Source: Brachionus manjavacas | Taxonomy: Eukaryota > Rotifera > Eurotatoria > Ploima > Brachionidae | Length of the DNA: 64,000 bases | Direction: 5' to 3' | Assembly (NCBI GenBank): GCA_019054805.1 | Contig: JAHQIY010000002.1 | Location: 1,302,001 to 1,366,000, forward strand | Part shown: positions 21,534 to 32,620 of the stretch, one piece after another | Layout of the letters: each line of letters begins with the position of its first letter | Position numbering within the stretch: the first letter of the stretch is position 1 | Program-made: the position numbers and the translations under genes | The notes under the pieces: generated by a model | What the model was told of the DNA's origin: nothing | What the model saw: only the letters and a program-made list of their open reading frames with translations | The model's database searches: none

Positions 21534-24135
21534 ATGATTTTTGATACAATTGAATCGGTTTTGAAACAGCGTCCGGACAGTTCTCAGCTAGAAAATTTTA
21601 AAGATACTTTGAGCAATTGCAAATATGCCAAAATCTCAAAAGGAACTAGCAATCAATTAAGATTGGAACTAGGTTTAGAAAAAGGAAAAGATACTCCAGC
21701 TGTCGACAAACAAAGAAATATTTCCAAAGATTCAGTATTATTAAAGATACCTGACAATAACATTACAAAAATTTCCACTTTCAAGTAAGAAAATTTAATT
21801 TTTTCTATCGTAATTAATCTTTATTTAGCAAAGAAGACGAAGAAAAAAGTGATCCAAATGAACTTTCAAAAATTAGTCATTTATTTCTTAAAGACATCTT
21901 GTTAAGTCCCGAAGAAAAACATTATATCGAATCACAGGATAAAATAAGGAGAAAAATTTATCATGATAAAAAAAGAGAGGTAGAAAGAAAATTTTCTAGA
22001 AATCTTTACGAAGAGTCCGAATCGTTGACCAAATTAAAAAATCAACAAAAAGCTTTTGAACAAGAGACTCTAATTACAAAAAAGAATGACAAACAAAATG
22101 AAATTATTTCAGATGTCCAAGAAAAAATAAAACCAGAAGCTGAAACTGTCACGCCAAAGCTTATAATTCAGAGGTAAAATTTTTACAAATAACCTTTTGA
22201 ATTAAATTAAAAAAATCTAAAAAAAGAGATCAAGAAAAAGAAAAACACGACCGAGAAATTGAAGAATTAAAAAAAAAACTAAAAATCAACATAGACCATT
22301 TGGAATCTATTAACCAAAGGATAGAACTCAGCCAATTTCGTGATGCAATCAACAAATCAATTAAAGAGTCTATTCAAAAGTCAATTCAAGAAATAGAGAA
22401 TATTTTAAAATGTGATGAAGCAAAAAATTTAAATTTACTCAGAGATTTGAAGACAAAATACGCAAATAATGGCATTGAGCTGGAGCAAAGAGTTGATAAA
22501 GAAATTCTAGAAAAGAAACGCTTAAAAGATGAAGAAGAATTGAGAAGGAAAAATGAAGAACAAGAACGTGAAAAAAAAATGCAATTGATTCAAAGATTTA
22601 ACGCCGAAATTTTAAAGTACAAAACAAATCTATCCGAGCTTAAGACTTTGAATGCAAAGCAAGATATTGAGCTCAAAACAAAAAGCAATCTAATTCAAAA
22701 TTTGTCCAACGAAAGTCTTTTACACCAGGCAAATAATTTAAAAAATTTCCAAGAAAATTTAATCAATCAAATTGATACACAATTGAGTCATATCGATAAA
22801 AATTTTGATAAAAATTTCATCGAGACTCTTAACCAAGCTATTTTGAATCATGCCTTAAAGCAATTCGAAAATGATATTGGGAAATTTAGGGCTCAAACAA
22901 ATGAAGCTAAAGCACAAACAGATAAGTTACAGAATGGGATTCAAAAATCACTAAATGAATTGATCGAGGCAAAAAAAGCCAAAGAAAAACTCGAAGCTGA
23001 AAATCAAAAACTTAAGGAACTTAAAGAACATGAAGCCAAATTGGCAGAAAAAGCCATTCAAGATAGGTTGGCAAAAGAGACTGAATTGAAAAAAAAAGAA
23101 GAAGAAAAGAAAAAGTCTGAATCTTTTGATCAAATTAAAAATGTGGATGAAAATAACAAAGCTGGAATAAACAAATTAACTTTTGAGTCATACAAAAAAG
23201 TTGAGGCATTATTTAACCAAGCAAGAAAAGAGTTAGAAGATGCTCTAAATGCCAAAGAATTTAAACTTTACAAATTTGAGCTTCAAAAGGCGATCAATTT
23301 TCCTTTAAATAGCTTATTGGGCACTCAAAATAATGGTGTTAATTTTCATGACAAAATAAAAACTTTGGTTCGCTTGTTGTCTGGACAAACTTGTAAAGTT
23401 ACTTCTACAATTACAGCTGACGCTTCTAAGCACCCGAAAGCAATTGGTTATTGTCTTGTTTATCTAGGAAAGAAAATTGTCGAAAAAGGTGAAGAGACAG
23501 TTGCGAGTAGACCCGAAACAGCTTTTGAATATGTTCAAGTCATTATGGAAATAATGAAAACTAAATCTGAATTTGAGACCATTTTAATGGGACAGTTGCA
23601 AGAAAGATGTCCTTACATAGTGCCATACTACAAACCTAAGACTAGTTCACAAAGTGATGAACAATACTACGAGTATATTAAAGTTGGAATTAATTTGAAA
23701 ATTTATTTAAATTAATGTTTAAGGTCTCTTGGATACAAATTAATTGATGGCAAAATTGAAGAAGATGTGCATTTTTATAAAAGAATGAATGGTGTTTTTT
23801 ATTTATACTTTACTTTGCTTCTATTTGGAAATAGTACTTATTTTTCGGTCAAAAGAGCCTGGCAATGGCTAGCTGATGTATTGAATATGACACCCAGACC
23901 CAATATTACTGCCGAAATGTTGACAATATTTTTTAAATGTTGTGGCTACACTCTTCACAAAGTTTATGGAAAACAATTCGTAAAGTTGGTCAATTTGTTC
24001 CTCAATGATTATTTTAAGTTAATTGAAGCTATTTCACCCGACAAACAATCTAATGCCGCTGTCGGAAGATTAGTTAATGTTTTGGAACATTATAAAAAAT
24101 GTGGACGTTTTGATCAATGGAAAAAGATGATGTAA
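21534..24135 (+). CDS. GLE1: Nucleoporin/mRNA export factor GLE1
   Basis: Four exons: 21534-21784, 21829-22173, 22227-23672 and 23724-24135, joined in frame by introns of 44-53 nt. The N-terminal half is a long charged coiled coil (about residues 90-420) rich in Lys/Glu/Gln. The C-terminal GLE1 domain shows AINFPLNSLLGTQNNGVNFH, ADASKHPKAIGYCLVYLGKK, then ERCPYIVPYYKP, YEYIK replaced by YESLGYKLIDGKIE at the last junction, FYKRMNGVFYLYFTLL and KRAWQWLADVLNM. GLE1 with IP6 activates the DEAD-box ATPase DDX19 at the cytoplasmic face of the nuclear pore, and acts in translation. The donor GTATAT at 23673 is preferred because it restores the conserved LGY motif. Confidence 0.93.
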
Positions 24136-24660
24136 TTAAATTAAATTTCGGTAAAAAAGCTCTTAAATAATAAAATAAGTTGTAATTTAAACGATTTAAA
24201 TTTTTCAGTGATTTTATATAATAAAAATAAAATGAGTTAGTGTTGAGTGAGTTAGTTTTTTTTAACTGATTAAAAACAGTCACAAAAATATAATATAAAA
24301 AAATTTAATTAAAAAAAAATAAAATGAAATGAACAATGAATTGAGAGGTTCTAGATTTTTTTAGTATTGCATGATTGAAGAAAGATGGAAGAAGTTTAAT
24401 TAATAGGAAAATATTAATGATCAAATAAAATATCAATATTTTAAGATTTATTTATTTTTTGACTTAATGATCTATTTTAATGAATTTTTTTTTGTAATTT
24501 GAAAATTTATTTTATTTAAATGTTAAAATTCTGTCATCGCTACTTAAATTATTTTGAATTAGTAGTAATAATTTTAAAAATTTAATTTTCAATTCTAAAT
24601 TAAAAATAAATTTGATTAAAAATATTCAGTTTATTGGCAAATATATGCAAATAAATGCAT

Positions 24661-24785
24661 AGTTTTTGCAAGCTTATTTTACTGCATTAAGAAAATTGGC
24701 TTTAAATTAAGAGTTTTACAGAAAATAAATATTCCATTTAGCAAAAACGTTATTTTAGTTTTTCTGAATTGAAATGAATTTCAAA
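24661..24785. repeat. Half-copy related to the 25.2-kb inverted-repeat element
   Basis: CTTATTTTACTGCATTAAG, then TTTACAGAA, then TTTTTCTGAATTGAAATGAA run in the same order and spacing as the right arm of the element at 25220-25575 (its 25440-25565). It is more diverged and lacks the left arm, so it is probably an older, broken relative. Confidence 0.55.
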
Positions 24786-24809
24786 ATCGCAGAAATTTTG
24801 AAAATCTGA

Positions 24810-25200
24810 CTTTTTCTTTATGACTTTTGAACAACTCTGAGTCGGTTATTCGATAAATCCTCCAAAAGTCGATTTGAGACTTTTAATTGTTTGAGTAAAT
24901 TAAAGGAATCGGGATCTAAAAGCTTGAGAAAATTTCATATTTAAGTTTTTGAATAGACAGAACTGCTGTATTTTGAATCACATGTATTCTATTAATTTGT
25001 TAAAGAGATTGAATTGTAATTAGGGTAGATTTACATGCTTTGGGGATTCTATCTTCTCGAAGGTTTTGATTAGAAAATTGAATTATCTCTCTCAATGAAT
25101 TTCGAGGTATGATTTCTGACATTAAATTATAAATTTGACTAATAGGGTCATCAAATTTTAAGTGGCTATGATTCAGTGATTAATGAACATTTCGATTTTA
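24810..25200 (-). mobile_element. LINE relic (ORF2 C-terminal part)
   Basis: On the minus strand, pieces such as INRIHVIQNTAVLSIQKLKY and DFWRIYRITDSEL are interrupted by stops but follow the post-RT region of some LINEs (IxxLQxIQNxAVRxIxKLxY...). Base composition has drifted to the local AT level, so this is an old copy. Identification is weaker than for the other relics. Confidence 0.4.
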
Positions 25201-25219
25201 GATGAAATAGAATATTTCA

Positions 25220-25575
25220 GGGGTTGTGAAGTTCATTTCAATTCGATCGTTTCAATTCAGAAAAACTTGAATAACTTTTTTACTAAAAGAGATAATTTAG
25301 TTCTGTAAAATGCTTAATGGTTAAGCAACTTTGCTTAATCCAAAAATATATGTCTGCAAAAACTCTGCAATGAAATTGCACACTTGATTGGAATACTTTT
25401 TAATGGGGTGCAAAATGCAGAAAATTGCAAAGTATTTTGCAGACTTATTTTACTGCATTAAGCAAATTTGCTTATAATTATGCATTTCACAGAACTGAAT
25501 TATCTCTTTTAGTAAAAAAGTTATTCAAGTTTTTCTGAATTGAAACGATCGAATTGAAATAAACTTCACAACCCC
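25220..25575. mobile_element. Near-palindromic MITE with 9-bp target duplication
   Basis: A 356-bp element: left end GGGGTTGTGAAGTTCATTTC, right end its near-complement ..AAACTTCACAACCCC. The inverted repeats extend at least 95 bp from each end with few mismatches. AATATTTCA is present on both sides (25211-25219, 25576-25584) as a 9-bp target duplication. 8-10 bp duplications with long inverted repeats suggest a Mutator-like (MULE) family; hAT (8 bp) is less likely. It shares the interior string CTGCAAAAACTCTGCAAT (25354-25371) and its size with the element at 33944-34295. No coding capacity. Confidence 0.88.
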
Positions 25576-25584
25576 AATATTTCA

Positions 25585-27158
25585 TTGAAAGTTAAATTGA
25601 ATATTTATTAAAAATCAAATTAATTTAAATTAAAAATATTTTTAAAAAGATTATATAATTTATTTATTAAATATTTTAAGGGATATATTATTAAATATAG
25701 TTCTAATATTTTAAATTTATCTTGGGCATTTCAAATAGAAATATTCCTTCTTGTGTCCAGCGAGAAAAGATAAACAAATTTAATTTTGAAAAAAAAAATA
25801 TTAAATTTTAAATAAAAGAAGATTTTATATTGGTAAATTTGATTGTAAGACTTTATTTGTTTTATGGTATCGAGGATTTTATTTAGTTATATATATTATT
25901 CTAAATTTATATTTATAGTTAAAATAATTTTACTCTGAATTTTATCCAGAACCAAAAATGCCCCATATCATATAAAAATTTCAAATACGGAAAAAATACT
26001 TTGAAATTAAATCTTAAAAAAAGACAAAAATGATTAGACATTTTTGAGGAATCGTTCAAACCAGCTTTGCAAAAATTATTCAAGAAATAAGCAAAATAAA
26101 CTTAACATTTTTTAATAAACAAAATGAATTAAAATTTATTGTATTAGATATTTTTAAATATTTTTTAAAAAAATTTAACAACAGAAATTTCTGATAATAA
26201 GTAACTTGACCAAAAAAAATTTTATCCGAAGAGTTGTTATAAATTAATTGAACCTTTGTATAAATTTTACAGAAAAATGAACAAAAAAGTTAGTTTGATA
26301 AAAAAATCATAATTTTCAACTGTCTAAGACAGCTAAGAATTAATTCATTAACTAAAATTATAAAATGAATTTTCTTAAACAGTTCAAAAAAATTATAATT
26401 TAAACAACAAATTTGTTGCCTCATCCTATCGCTAGCAAGTTCAAAATTTCAATATTTTTGTCTTTTTTTTTTCAAAGTTCAAAATTAAATAAATTCTAAT
26501 CATGCATATGTAATTTATTTTTAATAAAAAAGTATTTTATTTAGTTAATAAAGCCTTCGAAAAAGATTGTAAATCATTGACATTTAATATTGATTTTTTC
26601 AATTTTTTTGGTCCAAATTCTTTTTGTCAAAAATAAAAATTTTAAGAAAAAATTCAATTTCAAATAAATCTTCTTTGATTAAGCTTTCGGGAAAATTTAG
26701 CATGAATTAAAAAAATATTTAAATATTTTTTATAGCTAGGTATTAATATCGGCATGTGGCTTAGACGGTTTTAGGCACTCCACTTGAATTCTTTATTTTA
26801 TTGAGTAAAGAAAAACCTTCAATTACATACCTAAAAGAGAATTTTTTTTTGTTTACATAATTTATAAATTCAGAATAATGCATTTTATTACCTTTTGAAA
26901 AGTAATTTTATCAAGTTCAATGAAGACAATCAAAAATCGATCATTAAACATAATCCAAGCTGAAATCAAATTATTTTTTTTAATTTTTGTATATGTACTA
27001 GATTAGATCTTTTTAATTCATATTTTGAAAAAATGAGAAAAACAATATTTTCATTCATATTTTATTTTAATGTTGATTAGGAAAAAAAAGTTAATTTATA
27101 GCAAAAAATAAATAATTTTATGCAAGACATTTTGATAAATTCGAATTGAAGGGTCAAA
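25585..27158. other. Gene-free interval upstream of KMT5A
   Basis: AT-rich, with no convincing frame. A short GC-richer patch at about 26740-26790 (AATATCGGCATGTGGCTTAG) is unexplained. It probably contains the KMT5A promoter. Confidence 0.45.
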
Positions 27159-27926
27159 ATGCCATCAAGAGTAAAAAAAGGTAAATCGCGCAGCAAAAAA
27201 GAAAACAAAGAGCCCAAGGCAAAAATCAAAGATGCTGAAACCACGATGGAATCTAACCAAGACCATCACAGCCATGTTGCACAACCAGCTGAGGTCAGAT
27301 CAAAGAAATCCTCGCGACAAGTGCGCAGTGTAAGAATGCTCTCATCAGTTTTAAACACGTCAATTTCGAACAGGTCCTGTTTGAACACCAGTTCCAATCG
27401 CAAGATCACCGACTATTTTCAGATTAGAAAAAGTTCGCGTAAAACCAAGTCCGATTTGGAAAAAGAAAAACGCTACACTTTTGAAAATTTGATAAAAAAT
27501 TGTATAGAAGACGGCCTCGAGGTTCGTCACATGAACGAAAAAGGCCGTGGAATATTTGCCTGTAAATATTTTAAAAAAGGAGATTTTGTATGTGAATATG
27601 CCGGAGAAATGATTAGCTATCAGGTTGCCAAGAAAAGGGAAGAGCTATATGCACAGGACTTGTCTATTGGGTGCTACATGTACTTTTTTGAGTATAAGGC
27701 AAAGATATGGTGCATTGATGCGACATCAGAGACAAAGCGTCTTGGTCGACTTCTGAATCATTCAAAATCTGAAGGCAATTGTAGGACTCAGTTGTTTGAG
27801 ATTGATTCGAAGCCTCATTTAATTCTAGTAGCTGCCAGGGACATTGAGCCCGGCGAGGAAATGCTTTACGATTATGGCGATCGTAACAAAAACTCTATCA
27901 ATTCACATCCCTGGCTAGCCAAATGA
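27159..27926 (+). CDS. KMT5A: Histone H4 Lys20 monomethyltransferase (SET8)
   Basis: A single exon of 255 codons. The basic N-terminus is followed by SSNRKITDYFQIRKSSRKTK (about residues 84-103), which mirrors the human SET8 stretch NRKLTDFYPVRRSSRKSK, the PCNA-linked degron. The SET domain (about residues 115-255) shows KGRGIFACKYFKKGDFVCEY, AKKREELYAQDLSIGCYMYF, RLGRLLNHSKSEGNC (the NHS cofactor motif), HLILVAARDIEPGEEML and YDYGDR. It monomethylates H4K20 on nucleosomes and is cell-cycle regulated through CRL4-Cdt2. The conserved degron suggests this control exists here. The coding region has markedly higher GC than its surroundings and no introns. Confidence 0.96.
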   Translation: MPSRVKKGKSRSKKENKEPKAKIKDAETTMESNQDHHSHVAQPAEVRSKKSSRQVRSVRMLSSVLNTSISNRSCLNTSSNRKITDYFQIRKSSRKTKSDLEKEKRYTFENLIKNCIEDGLEVRHMNEKGRGIFACKYFKKGDFVCEYAGEMISYQVAKKREELYAQDLSIGCYMYFFEYKAKIWCIDATSETKRLGRLLNHSKSEGNCRTQLFEIDSKPHLILVAARDIEPGEEMLYDYGDRNKNSINSHPWLAK

Positions 27927-28940
27927 TCGAAATTCAACCTTTTGAAAATTTAGTATAGCTCTTTTATTTTGTTTCATTTTTGATCTTGTCTCAATTTTTT
28001 TCAAGTCTGTAATTTTGTCAATTTTTTCAATAAACTTCAATCTATGATTAAAAATCAATTTCTTACTTTTTTTTTATATTTTTTTACATTACAATAAAAA
28101 TTTAATTTTTGTCTTTCTTAAAAAATCTTAACTATTTTTTTTTAAATAGAAGTGAATAATATTAAATTGAATTAATTAATTTTTAATGGCTTAAATTTTT
28201 TGGCGGCGACAAATTTAATTTTTTTAAGATGACAAAAATAACAAAAAGTGTTGACTAATTTAATCTATTTTAGCTGACCATAAGAAATAATTTTTCTCAC
28301 AAGAAACTAAACGACTGACAAATTTTAATATTGTGATGACTATTTAAAAATTTGCACTAACAAAATTTCAATTTATTTTATAGATAAGTTTAATTTTTAT
28401 TAAATTTTTTTTTAGTTACAATTAAGCTATTTAATAATGTCACTACCTAAGATTGTAAGGAATGAACTTAAATTATGACGTTGCCTCATAGTTGACTCTA
28501 GCTAGATAATAAGATTTCGACAAAAAGTTTTGTCGTAATCGTGTGGAACTTCCTTCCGATTTTTGTGCCAAAGGCCAAGATTTTGATTTTTACTGTCACC
28601 TCAAAATTATTAATTTGTTGTAAAAATAATTAATTAGTCAATCAAATAGTGTTTTTGCCAATCAAATCATTATTTTATCAGTCAATTAAATTATTTGTCA
28701 TCAAATGTAGTTTTTTTGTTAGTTAGTTCATTAATAGATGGTTTTAAATTAAAGAAATTAAAAGATAGAAATTTGAAATAAAAAAAAAAAGAAAATTGAA
28801 ATTCGACTTTTGGCTTAGCAATCTTGTTCTTAATTTATAGCGTCATCACGTGATTTAAAAGCTAAATTTCAAATGGAAAGTTCGCTAGCGAACCAGCTAG
28901 CGAAATTCAACAAGCGAAATTCAACGTTGGAATTTTAAGA
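27927..28940. other. Intergenic with short perfect palindromes near the LINE 5' side
   Basis: Mostly AT-rich. It holds CGACAAAAAGTTTTGTCG (about 28516-28533) and GTTCGCTAGCGAAC (28880-28893), the latter followed by repeated GCTAGCGAAATTCAAC units just before the LINE coding start. These may be the LINE 5' UTR. No host gene is seen. Confidence 0.45.
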
Positions 28941-28952
28941 ATTCAGTCAAAC

Positions 28953-29581
28953 TGAATCTTAAAAAGCTGGAAGAACCTGTTAATCACAAAACAATCTTTA
29001 AGCAACTCCAATGTGTTCTCAGAGACTCGGATTTTAAAAAAATTACAGCAATTTACAATTTCTCTTCGAATAAAATATGGATTATAAAGTTCGAAAACGC
29101 CTTTACCGAATCGAAAGTCTTTGACCGTTCAATCGAAATTAATGGTGAATTTTTTAAGGTTGAAGATGCAAACATATTGCAGGAGACAAGAAGATACTCG
29201 ATGTTTAGGTTTCACTATCTTCCAGAAGATTTCAACAAGGAATTACCTCGAGATTTTTTCGATGCTGTTAAAATCAATGGTCTCAAAGTTGAACAAATTT
29301 CAAAAGAAACATACAAAGCAAGTCAAGTTAAAACTGGTGTGAAACGAGTAAAATTTTCCTTCCCGAAAGAATCAGAACAATTAGTTAGAAATTTGACTGG
29401 TCCAACAGTTCTATACCGATTAAAGTGCGTAATTTCAATTGCTGGACAGAAACAAAATTGCTTTTTTTGTAATGGTGAAGGGCACAACATTGCTAGATGT
29501 CCTGTTAAAAACCAAGCTTGCAAAAACTGTAATCAAAAAGGATATTTGACCCAGAAGTGTTCTTTAGCTGAGAGGCTTTAA
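28953..29581 (+). pseudogene. LINE ORF1 with CCHC zinc knuckles
   Basis: One frame stays open from about 28905 to 29581 but has no good ATG at its start. It encodes an RNA-binding-like part (RRYSMFRFHYLPEDFNKELP, GVKRVKFSFPKE) and two zinc knuckles: CFFCNGEGHNIARC (complete CX2CX4HX4C) and CKNCNQKGYLTQKC, in which the His is replaced by Tyr. This is the Gag-like ORF1 of Jockey-type LINEs, which coats the element RNA. A Lys/Ser/Gln-rich tail follows in other frames up to about 30090. Confidence 0.75.
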
Positions 29582-30419
29582 TCGATTGAACGAGCAAAAA
29601 TCGACTATAGCGAACTAGCGATTCAAGAAGAGGAAGAAGAAATTTCTCAAATAGAAACAAACATGTTGGACTTGATAACCAAAACCCACAGTTCACAAAT
29701 AACGAGTCAACAAATGAGGAATCTCTTTTGTCGTCAAAGTCAAAAAAGTATGCATACTACAGTTCTATCAGTTAATCGTAATAAAGATTCTGAACAAATA
29801 ATCTGCTCAAATTTTGAAAAATTAAGAGATCAATATATAAAGTCAAAAAAATCCCTTGTTACCAATGTTTAAATAAGTAAGCAAATCAAGCGCGTTTCAG
29901 AATCCGACAATTCACAAACAGCTCAATCGAAAAAACTTAAAGATCAAGCTAATGATAAGGAAAACAATGAACTTAATGGCGTAATTCAAGACAATGATAT
30001 TGGACAGAATTCAGATGAAAACAACAGCGATTTCATACAAAAACAGACAAACTCAAACACACGATGTTGGAAAATCTATCAAGTCAACTTTCCTCTAAGA
30101 ACAGGTTAGTAATTACACACTGGAACTGTCTTCACATACTTAGTAGGGTTCATCTCTTAAGAAATTTTTTAGCTCAAAAATGGCCCGACATTGTTTTGCT
30201 CAATGAATAAAAGATAGATTTAAGTGAGTGAAATTTTTATCATGATTTTCACAATAATTAGTTCTTAACTAAACTACGCAACAAATATGGAGGAGGAGTA
30301 GCTATTTTTATTAAAAAAGGAATTGAATATATACAAGATTTTTCTTATGAAGAATTCAATTCCGAACTTCTTTGTATAAAACTAAATTTGGCAAAGAAAA
30401 ATGAATTATTTATTTGTTT

Positions 30420-30630
30420 TCTGTACCGAGCTAGAGCTCCTTCAGAATAAATTATAAAATCAAAATCAAAATAATGAGAAAGATAAGGAATGCTTTTATG
30501 AGAAGCAGAAATGATTTTTTCTGTGATGGAACTTTCAGGGAAAATAACTATTTGAGAATTTAAGATCTCGCTAAATAATTGCCAGTTCGCTTTCTGATTG
30601 TTAAATTCTTTCTCAGAAAATCTACAAAAC
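30420..30630 (-). mobile_element. Inverted ORF2 block inside the LINE
   Basis: Within the plus-strand LINE, this stretch has no sensible plus frame, but the minus strand is open for more than 60 codons and reads FSEKEFNNQKANWQLFSEIL then ITEKIISASHKSIPYL, the linker that normally lies between endonuclease and RT. The plus-strand ORF2 resumes at about 30655 (IKERRKVRRNYQ). At its left end the block carries the reverse complement of the 25-bp LINE 3'-tail hairpin (30421-30445) with one mismatch, preceded by TTATTTATTTG. Confidence 0.6.
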
Positions 30631-32620
30631 TAGTCTCCCCCGAACATTGTTATCCTGATAAAAGAACGCAGGAAAGTAAGAAGAAACTACCAAAAACTCG
30701 CTATCAAAAGCTCAAGCAAAAAAATAATCAACTAATATTTGAGTTAAAGGCCTTTTAAAAAAAATTCTGGAATCAAAATTGGTTTGATTTTATCAAGAAG
30801 ATGGGAAAAAACCCACTAACAAGAAGACCTTTTTGAAAAAAAAAAATAAATTTAGAACAAATCAAGGATCAAATTTAATCCCAAATTTGATTTTAAATGA
30901 CAAGGAATTCAAAACAAATGAAGAAAAGGGAAAATGCTTTGGAGAACTCTTATCTTCAATATTTTGTCATAATTCTGATTTAATTGATACTGAGAAAGAT
31001 TTCGATATATTAAATTTTAACTCTGATTTCTTTAGAAACAATAATCAGTGTAATTTTAATGATCCAATTTGCATTAATGAATTAATTATGGCTTTAAAAA
31101 GATTGAAAAATGAAGCGGCATCAAGAACTGATCAAATTCATAATTTAATGTTAAAAAACTTACCTAGAAATTTTTTAATAGAAATCATAGAACTTTTTAA
31201 TTTATCTCTTAGAGAAGGTCAGGTCCCGAAAGCGTGGAAAACTTCGAACATTACAATGATTCAAAAAAAAGGCCTCTAATTTACGTGATCCTATAAATTA
31301 TAGACCAATTAGTATAACGAGTTGTTTAGGAAAGTTACTGGAACGAATAGTTTATTCAAGATTATACTATTTTTGGAACATAATTAACTCCTTATCTAGG
31401 AGCAATCTGGATTTAGGAAACACCAGCAAACATCGGATAATCTATTCTTTTTAATTGAAAAATTTTTGGAATAATTTAATAGAAAAAAAAGAGTTTGTGG
31501 CCTTTTTTTTGATATTTCTAAAGCCTTTGATAGGGTTTTGCATGAAGGTTTACTTTTTAAATTGATTTAAATGAATCCACCTCATTACTTGACTAACTGG
31601 ATTAGATCCATTTTAGATAGTAGGAAATTTAAGGTAAATGTGAATGACCACTTGAGCGACAAATATCAAATAACTGCAGGTGTTCCTCAAGGTTCAGTAA
31701 TTAGTCCTCTTTTATTTATTCCAATCGTTGTCAAGCTGGTTGATGAATAAAAGGCGGGTTTTGAATCAAGGTATGTTGAATACCCGACTTCATTGTGTAA
31801 TTGCTATCTTACTATTTCTACTTTCTTTCCTGAACTGTTCAATACTTAATTAGTCACCTCTTACAATTAATCAATTTCTAATTGTCTTTTTATTATCTTT
31901 TAACTTATTTTTAATTTTTCTTATAATTTTTCTTTACATTTTTATTTTATTTATTTTTTTAATCTGAAGGAGCTTAAGCTCGGTACAGATATACAAATAA
32001 ATAAATAAAAAAAATAGAAACAATGGAGTGTACTTCTGAGATGTTTTCAATCTATCTGATTGTGATCTCATCTCGTTCTGATGCAGCTTTATCAGTTTTT
32101 TACTTGGATATTTTTCTTGAAAATTTAGCTTTTTAATCAGAAAATTAGATTAAAAGATCACAAAGGTTTTTAAAAATAAATTTTCTCTTAATTTTATTAA
32201 GTTCAAATTTCAAATCGTTTTGATTTAACTAAAAAAAGCGATAAATAAAAAAAATTAAATTTAATAATAATACAAATCAAAATTTAAGCTAAATTTTGGA
32301 AATATATTACAGAATTTTAAAAATTTAAAATTATTAAAAGATAAATTTAAATATTGAAAAATTCATTACAAAAATTTGATATAAATATTCAAAAGTATAA
32401 TAGGAAACATTCAAGAAGTTGTATCCCTCATTGGTTAGACTTCATCTAAATATGCAGTTCTAAATTGGAATCGGATGGTAAAGAAAGACAAAAAAGCATA
32501 GAAGGTGTCCAAAGAAGAGCGACTTAACTAATTGGAGAACTGAGAAACTTGAACTATGAAGAACGTCTTAGGAAGTTAAATTTACTACTTTTGAAGAAAG
32601 AAGACTAAGAGGAGATTTAA

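Larger units (their letters stand above)
28940..32014 (+). mobile_element. Two-ORF LINE (Jockey/CR1-like), broken, with 3' hairpin and A-rich tail
   Basis: Parts in order: ORF1 with zinc knuckles (to 29581), ORF2 endonuclease start (from about 30100: THWNCLHILSRVHLL, WPDIVLLNE, KYGGGVAIFIKKG), an inverted block (30420-30630), RT N-terminal part (30830-31270), RT motifs FFDISKAFDRVLHEG and AGVPQGSVISPLLF (to about 31715), then directly ORF2 C-terminal residues GFESRYVEYPTSLC and a 3' UTR ending in the hairpin tail and (AAATA)n at 31964-32014. The catalytic FADD region is missing by an internal deletion, and stops and frame changes are numerous, so it is dead. Its tail matches that at 16418. 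Confidence 0.85.

Noticed and set aside
22951-23133. Minus-strand Phe-rich frame
   Set aside because: Antisense shadow of the Lys/Glu-rich coiled coil of GLE1.
28841-28854. CGTCATCACGTGAT shared with 39903-39916
   Set aside because: A 14-bp match with an inner palindrome is notable, but the flanks differ and no repeat border can be drawn, so chance or a binding site cannot be separated.
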